Assembly (NCBI GenBank): GCA_910586665.1
Contig: CAJUIX010000007.1
Location: 62,001-126,000 of the forward strand
Source: an uncultured Duncaniella sp.
Lineage (GTDB): Bacteria; Bacteroidota; Bacteroidia; Bacteroidales; Muribaculaceae
DNA: 64,000 nt
Direction of reading: 5' to 3'
Shown in pieces: positions 35,420 to 44,480 of this stretch; position 1 is the first letter of the stretch; each line of letters starts with the position of its first letter. The notes below the pieces were generated by a model. That model was not told the origin of the DNA, did no database searches, and saw only the letters and a list, made by a program, of their open reading frames with translations. Both the position numbers and the translations under genes were made by a program.

Positions 35420-37786
35420 TTATTTTTCGGGACGGACGAGACGCACATGATAGACGCCGCCGGCGGTCTGACCCTTATCGCCCTTGAATTTGACTGTCAC
35501 GGCCTCCTTTCCCTTAATCATCTCGGCGGGAATAGCATACTCCTCCTCTACGAAGTTGTCCACCTTCCACTTGCCCGAGATGTCCTCCGATGTGAGGAGG
35601 GCGTCGTCGAGATAGATACCGAACTTGCGGGCACCTGACTCGTTGCCCCAGTAGCGTACGCGTAGGGCGAGGCGGTCGGCATTGCCGGTCTTCATGCGAT
35701 AGGCAAAGAAACCGCCGTTGGTGGCGTCGCGCCAAGGCTCGCCGTTGAAGTTTCCGACAGCGGAACGCTCCATCTTCATGAAGTGGTCGGCCTCGGGCTG
35801 CTGCTCGCCGGTGTTTACAGCATCAACGGTGCGACGGTCGAGGGCGAGACGGCGCTCCTCGTCGCGGCGGGCGTTGTCCTTATAATTCTTATAGGCCTTC
35901 GGGGTCATGGAGAGCCAGTACATCATATAGCGCGAGTCGTGAATGTTGTAGAACGGCTCGAGAACGAGGTCGGTGAAGGGTTCGGCGAAGAGGCCCTTGA
36001 CGCGGAAGGCCATTTCCTTGCCCTCGACGGGCTGCATGGCGTTGAGCTGCTTCAGGAGCTTGGAGCGCTCGCCGATGAGAAGAGGTGTATCGAAGACTGA
36101 CACAAGCGGACCGTGGGCTATGTGGGCCCAACGGCTATCATTGGCGACGAGTCCGGGCATGGGGACATCCTCGGCCACACGCGCACCCATGACTATGGGA
36201 CCGCGGAGAATGGAGACGTAGCTCGGCAGGTGGGGAAGCTCCTCAATGGTCACAGACATAGGCATCTCTACCTCCACGACGTCACCCTTGCGCCACTCAC
36301 GGTCGAGTGCGAGGTATGACGAGGGCTTCGACGCGGCCTTCAAGGTCTCGCCATTGAGCTTGACGGTCATAGCCTTGCACCAGCCGGGATGACGGAGGAG
36401 GAGGCTGAACTTCACGGGCTTGTCAGTGTCTACACTCAGGCGGGTCTTGCCGCTCACAGGGAAGTCGGTCTGCTGCATGAGCTTCACACCTTTCTCTTTC
36501 CAAGAGAGCTCGGAGGGGATGAATAGGTTGACACGGAGGGAGTCGCCGCTGCGGGTGTAGATAAACTGGCCGTACTTGCCGTGGTTCTCCATACCTGTGC
36601 CGACGCAGCACCACATGGCGCTGTTGGGCTGCGAGTAGACGCGGTAGTGCGCGGGGCGGGCGGAGGTGAAGTAGACGTAGCCACCGTGGTCGGGGTGCTG
36701 GGTGGAGAGAATGTGGTTATAGAGGGCGCGCTCGTAAAAGTCGGCATAGCTGGCCTCGGGCGACATGCGGAAGAGACCCTCGGTCAGCTTGAGCATATTA
36801 TTGGTGTTGCACGACTCGGGACCTTCGCGGTCATCGACATAGCTCTTGGCGTCGCTTGCGGCAGCGAAGTGCTCGCGACGGCTGTTGCCGCCGATAGAGA
36901 GGGAGCGCTCGTTGACCACGGTGTCCCAGAAGAAGCGCGCGGCCTTGGCATAGTCGCCGTCGTTGTCAAGCTCGGCGATGCGCTGATAGCCCACGACCTT
37001 GGGCACCTGCGTGTTGGCGTGCTTGTTGTCGAGATTGTCGACGCCGTCACGCATACTGTCGAAGAGCCAGTGGTGTGTGAAGCGCTTGGCGGCATCCATA
37101 TACTTTTTGTCGCCCGTCATGGCATAGGCGTCGGCATAGACCTCATCCATGCCGCCGAACTCGTTGTCAAGCATCGATTCCATCTGCTCGTCGGAGAGAT
37201 TGGAAATCACATCTATGCCCCAGTCACACATATCGAGGAAAAGCTCCCGACCCACTTTGGAGCCTGTGTAGACCCAGCTGTCGCGCAGGCCGGCATACAT
37301 CTTGTGTAGATTGTACCAGGGCACCCAGTATTTCCAGATCATCCCCACGTCTCCGTCGTGGATAGCCTTCCAGAGTTTCTCGCCGTCGGGGACACCGCCC
37401 ACATAGCCGTCGCCACGGGCCACGGCACACATGGCGAGCTGCCCGAGGATGTAGTCGATGCGCTCTTTGAGGGCCGGATTGCCGGTTGCGGCATAGTGGA
37501 TGGCGAGGGCGGAGAGATAGTGGCCGCCGATGTGGCCGTCAAGGCCGTCCCAGCAGCTGAAGCTCTCCCCCTTCGGCTCCAGGCCTGCGGCCTTGAGATA
37601 GGGGGCGAGCAGGCGGTCGGTGTCATAGCTCAGGAGCACGTCGACATTGAGGTCCATCGCGTGTCGGAAGGGGCTGTCGAGCAGCTTCACGTCAGAGAGG
37701 GGAAACTCATTCTCGTAGAGCACGGTCTGCGCGCCGGCTGAGGCGGCACAGAGGAGTCCGAGCACAAATAAGCACAAATGTTTCAT
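35420..37786 (-). CDS. DUF1680 beta-L-arabinofuranosidase (GH127/GH146 type)
   Basis: 788 residues with signal peptide MKHLCLFVLGLLCAASAGA. An (alpha/alpha)6 barrel spans about residues 40-420. Residues fitting the zinc-thiolate centre of the family are E305 (RREHF), C326 (PESCNTNNMLKL) and the pair C393/C394 (MWCCVGTGMENH). The GGNS-x-x-EHF and ESCNTxNMLKL pattern looks closer to GH146 than to classic GH127. A C-terminal beta-sandwich region (from about 640) is also present. It removes beta-L-arabinofuranose, a rarer decoration than alpha-linked arabinose. It starts 22 bp after the esterase gene. Confidence 0.87.
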   Translation of the reverse strand: MKHLCLFVLGLLCAASAGAQTVLYENEFPLSDVKLLDSPFRHAMDLNVDVLLSYDTDRLLAPYLKAAGLEPKGESFSCWDGLDGHIGGHYLSALAIHYAATGNPALKERIDYILGQLAMCAVARGDGYVGGVPDGEKLWKAIHDGDVGMIWKYWVPWYNLHKMYAGLRDSWVYTGSKVGRELFLDMCDWGIDVISNLSDEQMESMLDNEFGGMDEVYADAYAMTGDKKYMDAAKRFTHHWLFDSMRDGVDNLDNKHANTQVPKVVGYQRIAELDNDGDYAKAARFFWDTVVNERSLSIGGNSRREHFAAASDAKSYVDDREGPESCNTNNMLKLTEGLFRMSPEASYADFYERALYNHILSTQHPDHGGYVYFTSARPAHYRVYSQPNSAMWCCVGTGMENHGKYGQFIYTRSGDSLRVNLFIPSELSWKEKGVKLMQQTDFPVSGKTRLSVDTDKPVKFSLLLRHPGWCKAMTVKLNGETLKAASKPSSYLALDREWRKGDVVEVEMPMSVTIEELPHLPSYVSILRGPIVMGARVAEDVPMPGLVANDSRWAHIAHGPLVSVFDTPLLIGERSKLLKQLNAMQPVEGKEMAFRVKGLFAEPFTDLVLEPFYNIHDSRYMMYWLSMTPKAYKNYKDNARRDEERRLALDRRTVDAVNTGEQQPEADHFMKMERSAVGNFNGEPWRDATNGGFFAYRMKTGNADRLALRVRYWGNESGARKFGIYLDDALLTSEDISGKWKVDNFVEEEYAIPAEMIKGKEAVTVKFKGDKGQTAGGVYHVRLVRPEK

Positions 37787-37808
37787 CGGTTTTAAGGTAT
37801 TTTATAGG

Positions 37809-39851
37809 TTACATATATACTTTCAAGCTTCTCACGGTGCCGTCGGCATAGCGCAGACGCAGGATGTTGATCCCCTTGGCCGGGCGGCTGAGGCGGCAGC
37901 CAGATGTATCGAAATACTCGGTACCGACAAGGGGAGAATCGGCCTCGACAGAGCCGATGCCTGAGAGATTTTTCTCGACAGCAGCCATAGCCTCGAGGAG
38001 ACGGTTGATGGCAACCGTATACTTCGAGGGAGCCGTAGAGACAAAGCCCTCATAATCGGCAATCACCTCTCTGAGAGCCTCAGTCTCGGGACGCTGAAGG
38101 TCGTCGGCGGGAAGAGAGGCGTAGAGAGCCTTCGCCCTTGCAAAGATACGCAAAAATTCTCCTTTATACTTATCCGCAGCTGATGCAGCAGTGCTTATTT
38201 TCAGATTTCCGACTATCACAGCCGTCCAGCCTGAGCTCATGGAGAAGGTCACGGTGTAGTCCCCTTCCTCGGCTATACTGAATTCATAATCATGTGCGTA
38301 TGAGCCTGTAACGGTTTGCGAGGAGTTCTCGGCGAGGTTGCCTGTCGAGTGGAGGGAGCGAAACTCTGCCACAGGGCGCCCGTCGGAGCCGGCCACGATG
38401 AAGTCAAAGGTGACCTTATTGTCAAGAGAGCCTCCGTTCCAGTATATAGAGTTGAAGCCGACAGTGTATTTTCCCGGTTTCAGGTGGAGTCTGTGGTCGG
38501 GATAGCGGCCATAGGTGATTTCACACTTGTCAAAATCGCGGGCGCTGAGATAGAAGCCCTCACCGAAATCCCCTCCGGGTATAAAATATTTCATTCGGGC
38601 GGCCCCGGTGTTGGCCGCGCCTGATTGTTTTTCATCTTTACGACCGTCGGCACTGCTGTGGAGACGGTACCAGCCGGTGGGGATACCCTCCCCCACCTTG
38701 TTTTGTTCGCTGCGCCAGTCAGGACGCAGGACTGTCTCTATGGCGAGCTGCTCGCCGGTCTCCTCGATGCCGAGGACGTAGGTCGCGGTGAGGCGTCGGA
38801 GGGTGCCGCCGGCGGCACCGCGGACATTTTCGACTGTCAGGGTGTAGCTACCCTTGGGAAGCTCTACCCCTTCGGGGACGGTGAGCTTCAGAATCGTCCC
38901 CTCGGTGGCTACAGCGAGCCGCGAGGAGGCGGTGAGGCCGGAGAGTGTCGCGACGACACCCTCCGCACTCACGTTTTCGTTAAATTCTATTGAGATTGAG
39001 AGATTGCTCTGCGGGAGGTCGAAGGAGCCGTCCTCAGGCTCGATGCTGACCGTCGCGGGAGCTGCGGGGCCGAGCTTCCAGCGGCGCATGAAGTTCCATG
39101 CCTCGACGCTGGTGTAGGTGTGCATCGGGTCCTCGGACTGCCAGTGGCCTTTGCCCTCGAATTCGAGGAGGACCACCTCCACGCCGTCGAGTCCGCCGGT
39201 CCAGCGGTGGAGCGTGGCGCCCGATGTCGGGTTGGAAGCTGGATAGGGTTTGATGACCTCGGCGGCGGGATTGCACTCGTTGCGCTTGATCCAGTTGTCG
39301 AGGGTGGGTTGGACACCTGAGAATACACAGACGTCGTCGGCTGTGCCGTGGGTGTGGAAGATAGGCACGGGGCGGGCGCTCGTAGCGCTCTTGTCGCCCA
39401 TCGGATAGCCGCTGACGGGGCAGAAGGCGGCAATCCTGTCGGGGATGCGGTTGGCGCAGTGATATGTAAACATACCTCCCATCGAGAAGCCGGTCAGGTA
39501 GACGCGGTTGGTGTCGATGCCGTAGCGGGTCTGCATCTCGTCGATAATGGCGAGGACGAAGTTAATGTCGGTATTGCCGGTGATATCCCAGAAGTGGTTG
39601 ACCCCGTTGGGGAATACGACCACAAACTTGGCGGTGTCGGCTACGGCTGTCCACTTCGTGTGCGAATCATGCCACTCGGCATCCTGGTTGGCACCGTGGC
39701 AGGCGATGACGAGGGGGGCGCCCGAGGGGAGTCCGGCGGGGGCGTGGACCTTCATTGTCCGCACCGTGCCTCCGACTTTCAGATTTTCCAGCGCCCGGGA
39801 GGGGAAGACCGCGAACAGGGCCGCGAGAAGCACGAATAGTAGCTGTTTCAT
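37809..39851 (-). CDS. CE1-like feruloyl/acetyl-xylan esterase, multidomain, with sorting-type C-terminus
   Basis: 680 residues with a signal peptide. Residues about 25-255 form an alpha/beta-hydrolase of the LpqC/CE1 kind: nucleophile S123 in GFSMGG, Asp at 172/173 in HTHGTADD, His at 236 in EGKGHW. An Ig-like domain (about 262-350, VSIEPEDGSFDLPQSNLSIS) follows, then a beta-rich module with YLSARDFDKCEITYGRYPDH, and finally a helical stretch and a short tail YFDTSGCRLSRPAKGINILR resembling secretion-sorting tails. It should remove ferulate or acetate from xylan. It begins 115 bp after the preceding gene, beyond a terminator hairpin. Confidence 0.83.
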   Translation of the reverse strand: MKQLLFVLLAALFAVFPSRALENLKVGGTVRTMKVHAPAGLPSGAPLVIACHGANQDAEWHDSHTKWTAVADTAKFVVVFPNGVNHFWDITGNTDINFVLAIIDEMQTRYGIDTNRVYLTGFSMGGMFTYHCANRIPDRIAAFCPVSGYPMGDKSATSARPVPIFHTHGTADDVCVFSGVQPTLDNWIKRNECNPAAEVIKPYPASNPTSGATLHRWTGGLDGVEVVLLEFEGKGHWQSEDPMHTYTSVEAWNFMRRWKLGPAAPATVSIEPEDGSFDLPQSNLSISIEFNENVSAEGVVATLSGLTASSRLAVATEGTILKLTVPEGVELPKGSYTLTVENVRGAAGGTLRRLTATYVLGIEETGEQLAIETVLRPDWRSEQNKVGEGIPTGWYRLHSSADGRKDEKQSGAANTGAARMKYFIPGGDFGEGFYLSARDFDKCEITYGRYPDHRLHLKPGKYTVGFNSIYWNGGSLDNKVTFDFIVAGSDGRPVAEFRSLHSTGNLAENSSQTVTGSYAHDYEFSIAEEGDYTVTFSMSSGWTAVIVGNLKISTAASAADKYKGEFLRIFARAKALYASLPADDLQRPETEALREVIADYEGFVSTAPSKYTVAINRLLEAMAAVEKNLSGIGSVEADSPLVGTEYFDTSGCRLSRPAKGINILRLRYADGTVRSLKVYM

Positions 39852-39872
39852 GATTTAATTGTATGTGTTTTT

Positions 39873-39911
39873 TGAAAAGAGGGGGTGTGTCAATGGCTAT
39901 GACACACCCCC
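39873..39911 (-). terminator. terminator inside the xylan locus
   Basis: On the minus strand a perfect 12-bp stem (GGGGGTGTGTCA / TGACACACCCCC) with a 7-nt loop is followed by TCTTTTC. It lies 55 bp after the stop of the 478-residue protein gene, so the genes downstream (CE1 to GH115) may be expressed less or from their own promoter. Confidence 0.8.
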
Positions 39912-39966
39912 CGGCAGCCATTCAGTCCCATAATCCAAATGGCTTTTAACTAAGCGGATGTCCTGC

Positions 39967-41403
39967 TTACTTAATGATGTACTTCTTACCGTTTACGATG
40001 TAGAGACCTGCGGGGAGGTTGGAAACGGCGTTCTTGTCCATAGTCTTGAGCACACGGATGCCCTGGAGGTTGTAGACGGTATAGCCTTCCTCTGCGGGAG
40101 CTACGATGTCGGCAATGCCGGACTCATCACCACCTGCACCGCTCTTCTGGAACCAGAGTTTCACGTTGTCAACGTAGCACTGGTTGAGGCAAGGGAAGAA
40201 GCCAACGCTGATGTTGAACTTGGTGAGCTTGCCCATCTCATCACGGGTCTGGTCAGCATCCCAATGTACGGGTGTTGACACTGCATCGTCACCTTCACCC
40301 TCTGTTACATTGAAATCACGAGCTGCCCATGCGATGCCGGAAGGACGGAATTCAACATGTGACCACTTGTTAACTTCAACAGGACCATTGCCACAGTCCG
40401 AACCATTTGCATTGCTGTCAATGCTCCAAGGTGCATCTTTGATTTTGAGGAGAGGAGAACCATTCTTACCGGGATATGTGTTTCCGTTTGTACAGTCAAC
40501 ACCGGGTTCTTCTGTTTCATAAATATCATACTCTACAAGGCGGAGATCATCAAAAGTATACCCTGCGGGAGCCTCGATAAGGTTCCACAACATGATATTG
40601 GTGTGACCACCATAGATGATATGAACGCAATTGTTGTTGTAGCCTTCGGGACCCTTGTCAATAATCATATCGGCACGATTGGTCATTCCGCCGTTTGAGC
40701 CAACAAACTCTGAACCAGCAGGATTTGCTTCAAGGTTATCGAAATCGATGGAAACACAGGCTGCGGTTTCCTTATTGAGATTTTCTTCGTCAATTTCACG
40801 CTGTGTAACTTCCTTTTCAAACATGAAAGTAATGTCGTCTATATAGTAACGTGTGCTACCTTCCATACCGAAAGCGAAGCCGAATGTACCAGCCTTGTCA
40901 TTGCCTTTAGCGTCATCATTGAATACTAATTCAGTGGGATCATAACCAACTGTCACCCATTTATTGAACTCAGGATCACCACCGCCGAGAGGAGCTGTCC
41001 AATCGCCCTGCCAACCTTCACCAGGGTTCTTTAGCTTAATGCTGAAAGGAACTTCTGCATTTTCAACGGTAGCATAGTAGCTAAGCTCAATCATTACAAG
41101 ATTGGAGAAGTTAAAACCGGAAGGACACGAGAATGACGGGATACGACACATTGTGCTCCATACATCGGGATTTTCAGGGCTGCTGACACCTGAAATGTAG
41201 AGCACCTTACCATCTCCGTAGGGATTCTCTACAACTTTCATATCTGGGTTAGGGCCGCCACCATTAGTGCAGTACATTGTACCAATTTCATCGCTTTCGA
41301 AGTCGATGGTCACGATTTCACTCTTGGTTTCTGCATTAGCTGAGAAAGCGAAAGCTGCTCCCAATGCAAGAGTTGAGAATAATTTGTGGTAATTAAGTTT
41401 CAT
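39967..41403 (-). CDS. secreted protein of unknown function with two beta-sandwich-like modules and a sorting-type C-terminus
   Basis: 478 residues. Signal peptide MKLNYHKLFSTLALGAAFAFSANA. Two similar parts follow: residues about 27-200 (VTIDFESDEIGTMYCTNGG ... YYIDDITFMFE) and about 215-405 (VSIDFDNLEANPAGSEFVGSNGG ... CYVDNVKLWFQ). Each opens with DFxxx-E/A-x-G and closes with a YxDDI/YVDNV strand, the pattern of galactose-binding or CBM-like jelly rolls. The C-terminus YTVYNLQGIRV ... PAGLYIVNGKKYIIK is a known Bacteroidales tail type. No catalytic motif is seen. Its base composition is lower in GC than its neighbours. A glycan-binding role is inferred from structure pattern and context. 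Confidence 0.75.
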   Translation of the reverse strand: MKLNYHKLFSTLALGAAFAFSANAETKSEIVTIDFESDEIGTMYCTNGGGPNPDMKVVENPYGDGKVLYISGVSSPENPDVWSTMCRIPSFSCPSGFNFSNLVMIELSYYATVENAEVPFSIKLKNPGEGWQGDWTAPLGGGDPEFNKWVTVGYDPTELVFNDDAKGNDKAGTFGFAFGMEGSTRYYIDDITFMFEKEVTQREIDEENLNKETAACVSIDFDNLEANPAGSEFVGSNGGMTNRADMIIDKGPEGYNNNCVHIIYGGHTNIMLWNLIEAPAGYTFDDLRLVEYDIYETEEPGVDCTNGNTYPGKNGSPLLKIKDAPWSIDSNANGSDCGNGPVEVNKWSHVEFRPSGIAWAARDFNVTEGEGDDAVSTPVHWDADQTRDEMGKLTKFNISVGFFPCLNQCYVDNVKLWFQKSGAGGDESGIADIVAPAEEGYTVYNLQGIRVLKTMDKNAVSNLPAGLYIVNGKKYIIK

Positions 41404-41520
41404 AAACCTTTGGTATTAATAGGTTAATAAATGAAAAAATGAGTTTTTAGATTAGTATAGGCGGGACGGGGGCGCTATGCGGGGGCAACGGCACCCCCGC
41501 CCGCGATTTAGAGAGTAAAA

Positions 41521-44352
41521 CTATGGGATCGGTTCGATAATGAGGTTGTCGAGATAGAGGTCGCAGGCACCTGCGGCGTTGGCCTTAAGCTCGACAATAT
41601 TTTTTCCGGCCTTGAGGAAGGCGGGAGTCGAGTTGACATACCATACGGTCTTGTCGGCACCCGACTGGGTGAAGACGGGCGATGCGACCTTCTCGCCGTT
41701 GACATAGAGGTCTACGGTCTTGACGTCGGCGCTCTCGGCACGGTAGCGGAACTGGACTGAATAGCGGCCCTCGTCGATGACGCTGACTTCGTCGCGGACG
41801 GCGGCGTTGTTGCGGCGGCCGAAGTTGATGTAGCCCTGGCCTGTGTAGTTGCGGACGGGCATGTCGTAGCCGCTCGATACACGGGTGCTGATGTTCTTGA
41901 AGTCGAAAACCTCGGCCTCATACTGGCGCGCGCCGTGGTAGAGCTTGGGACTTCCGGGGACGGAGAGCGACGCAGGGGTGAAGTCGGTCAAGCGGCCTGT
42001 GGCGGCTCCTGCGCAGTCGATTGAGAGATCGAGCGGACCGTTGTGGTCAATGGTGAGTGTGAGCACACCGTCGGCCCAGCTGTCGGTGACCTTGACTGTA
42101 GCCTCGGCGCGGGGCACATAGCTGTAGGAAGGCTTGGAGGAGGCACCATTAATCTTGATGATTGACTTGGAGGTGGCACCGTTGGTCTTGTAGTTGGTCA
42201 GATAGCAAGTGAGGCGGTCGGGATACTCGCGCCATACGCCCGTGGTGAAGGTCTCGAGGGTCAGCTCCATGCTCTCGCAGGTGTTGTACTTGAAGGGAAT
42301 CACGGCGCTACGGACGTCGACCCAGGGATTGTAGGTCACCCAGCAGTTTTCGTGGCGTCCGGCGAAGAGCTCGCCATCATATTCCTTCGGGTAGATGCGG
42401 TTGAGGTCGCGGACCTTGGTTGCCTGATTGTTCCAGGTGGTGCTGATGGTGGACTGGTTGTACTTGTATTTGAACGAATTGGCGTCCGAACCGGTCAGCT
42501 CTGCCACGACGGGCACGGCGGGATAGCGGCCTGTCTTGCGGAGATAGAAGTGGTTATCCTCACGACCGTTGTCATGGTCGAGGGCACTCGTGCCGAGGTG
42601 GAACCACTTGGGGAGACAGTACTGCTCAATCTCCGCACCCGAGGTGATGTCCTGGATGATGACCACCTTGGTGCGGTCGATGACTTCGCGCTTGGTCATG
42701 AGGCGAATGGTGCCGTCGAGAATCTTGCGGAAGAGGTCGATGTTGATGTTGCGGAACTGCGGGAAGGTACCCCAGGAGCGGGTGAGGTAGCCGTCGCCGG
42801 CCGAAATCACACCCTCCTCGCGGAAGTCCTGGCGCCAGATGAGCTCGGGGCCGTCGATGACGGTCTGACCTGTGAGAGTGATGTGTTCGAGCTGCAAGGC
42901 AGCGCCGAGAGCCACGGGGAAGTCTTCCTCCTTGTTGGAGAGCTTATAGTAAGAGGCGGCCCAGTCGTTCCACGCGCACTGGTCGAAGCGGATGCCGTAG
43001 TTGCCGGCATGACCTGAGAGCCATACGCCCATACACTCGGCCTCGACGTCGAAGAAGCAGCCAGCCTGGGTGTATTTCTCGCACATAATGAAGTTTTCAG
43101 GATACATGGCCGATGTGCGGGCAAACTCGGGATTGCGCTTAATCATGGCGACGGGGTTGATGCCGGCCGACCAATAGTTGGCGCAGAAGCTGACAGTGAG
43201 GTAGCCTCCATATTCATGGGTGAGTTTGAGAAGCTCGTTCCAGTGGGCCACGCGCTGTTTCCATGAGGGAGAATAGAGCGCGTCGGTGGAGTCGAAGCCC
43301 CAGAACTGCTCGCAGTAGTTGAAGCCGAGGAAGTTGGGGTAGCCTTCAAAGAATTCCTTGTACATGCCGTATTCCTCCTGGTCGAACTGGGAGTAGCTCG
43401 AAACGTCCGGGAAGTGGCAGTAGCCGCCGGAAGCGGGCTGAATCATGGCCCAGAGGTTGCGCTCGGCGCAGCAGCGGAGCCAGGATTTTACGATTTCGTA
43501 GCCATACTCGCTGACCTTGAAGCGGCCTGTGGTCTCGTCGTGGCTGACAGAGAGCGAAAGATTGAAGATGACGTATGGGAGAATATCCTCAGGTATGAGG
43601 TCGATAATCTTGTTGGGATCGGGATAGTTCCAAGAGTCGATGTGGACGAGCCATGCGGGGCGTTCAACAGAAATCGGACGTCTGAGGTCGCCCATGACGG
43701 GGTCGTCGGGCTTGACAGTGCCTCCGCCGACAGCGAGCGAAAGGGGCTCGTCGGTGGTATTGAAATGGACGGTGACGTTGTCAGGGTCGGAGACGTCGAT
43801 GGTCTTCACGGCACTGATCTGTGCGCCCGGGCTGACGGGCTGGAGGGTTTTGCGACCGTAGAGCTGGAGGTCAAGGACCCAGGAGCCGTCGGCGTTGACG
43901 GAGAGCGCGGGAGTTATGGCCTTCGCACCTATGACGTCAATCTTCTGACCGCTGTTTTCGGCAAGAATCCACTCGCCGTCGAGGGTCCAGTAGTATTTAC
44001 CGTCCTCATCGGCAGCAGCTGCGACGAGAGGGGTATAGGTGGCGGCAGAGCCGTCGGAAGCGGAGAGCGCACCCACCTTCGAGCGGAAGGCGAGGGTGTT
44101 GCCGTCGCTGAATTCAACCATGCAGCCGTCGTCGTCGGCCAAACGGGTGACCTTGCGGATGGTTGAACCGAGTGTCTTCGACTCCACGACCTTGCGCACG
44201 GCGGCAATGTTGGCATTGATGTTGTCAACAGCGGCGTCGGTCCTGACGCTTTCGATGGCGCGGGGGCGTATGTCGTCGTCACTACAGCCTGTCAGCGTGA
44301 AAGTGAGTGCCGACAGCAGCAGGGCGGGATAAAAAAATGCTTTGATTCTCAT
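41521..44352 (-). CDS. GH98-family endo-acting surface lipoprotein, predicted endo-xylanase
   Basis: 943 residues from ATG 44352. Lipobox LTGC with Cys23 followed by SDDD, so predicted on the cell surface. Residues about 35-220 form a DUF4988-type N-terminal region. The GH98 barrel follows (RPAWLVHIDSWNYPDPNKII, YVIFNLSLSVS, GFNYCEQFWGFD with E348 as a likely catalytic acid, and GIRFDQCAWND). C-terminal beta-domains end in a CBM6/35-like module (QYEAEVFDFKNISTR ... DLYLDNLIIEPIP). Known GH98 enzymes are either endo-galactosidases on blood-group glycans or endo-xylanases on complex xylan. The surrounding genes favour the xylanase. The 128-bp gap upstream holds a palindromic repeat. Confidence 0.85.
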   Translation of the reverse strand: MRIKAFFYPALLLSALTFTLTGCSDDDIRPRAIESVRTDAAVDNINANIAAVRKVVESKTLGSTIRKVTRLADDDGCMVEFSDGNTLAFRSKVGALSASDGSAATYTPLVAAAADEDGKYYWTLDGEWILAENSGQKIDVIGAKAITPALSVNADGSWVLDLQLYGRKTLQPVSPGAQISAVKTIDVSDPDNVTVHFNTTDEPLSLAVGGGTVKPDDPVMGDLRRPISVERPAWLVHIDSWNYPDPNKIIDLIPEDILPYVIFNLSLSVSHDETTGRFKVSEYGYEIVKSWLRCCAERNLWAMIQPASGGYCHFPDVSSYSQFDQEEYGMYKEFFEGYPNFLGFNYCEQFWGFDSTDALYSPSWKQRVAHWNELLKLTHEYGGYLTVSFCANYWSAGINPVAMIKRNPEFARTSAMYPENFIMCEKYTQAGCFFDVEAECMGVWLSGHAGNYGIRFDQCAWNDWAASYYKLSNKEEDFPVALGAALQLEHITLTGQTVIDGPELIWRQDFREEGVISAGDGYLTRSWGTFPQFRNINIDLFRKILDGTIRLMTKREVIDRTKVVIIQDITSGAEIEQYCLPKWFHLGTSALDHDNGREDNHFYLRKTGRYPAVPVVAELTGSDANSFKYKYNQSTISTTWNNQATKVRDLNRIYPKEYDGELFAGRHENCWVTYNPWVDVRSAVIPFKYNTCESMELTLETFTTGVWREYPDRLTCYLTNYKTNGATSKSIIKINGASSKPSYSYVPRAEATVKVTDSWADGVLTLTIDHNGPLDLSIDCAGAATGRLTDFTPASLSVPGSPKLYHGARQYEAEVFDFKNISTRVSSGYDMPVRNYTGQGYINFGRRNNAAVRDEVSVIDEGRYSVQFRYRAESADVKTVDLYVNGEKVASPVFTQSGADKTVWYVNSTPAFLKAGKNIVELKANAAGACDLYLDNLIIEPIP

Positions 44353-44398
44353 GTAATTACTCTCTAAATGGGAATTCAAGGACTTGGTGTTACTGCCA

Positions 44399-44470
44399 AA
44401 CAGGTTCTTTGTAGGGACGCTGCGGAGCTTGCCTTCGGACATTGCACACGCAACGTCCCTACAACCTGTT
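44399..44470. repeat. palindromic repeat, copy 3 (long form)
   Basis: Outer arms AACAGGTT/AACCTGTT and inner arms GTAGGGACG/CGTCCCTAC close a 72-nt hairpin that contains TTCGGACATTGCACACGCAACG, close to copy 1. It lies between the GH10-like and GH98 genes. Confidence 0.65.
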
Positions 44471-44480
44471 TATTTTGAGA

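Noticed and set aside
41479..41500. GC-rich hairpin (GCGGGGG/CCCCCGC) after the GH98 gene as a terminator
   Set aside because: The stem is only 7 bp and no U-tract follows, so it was not listed as a terminator.
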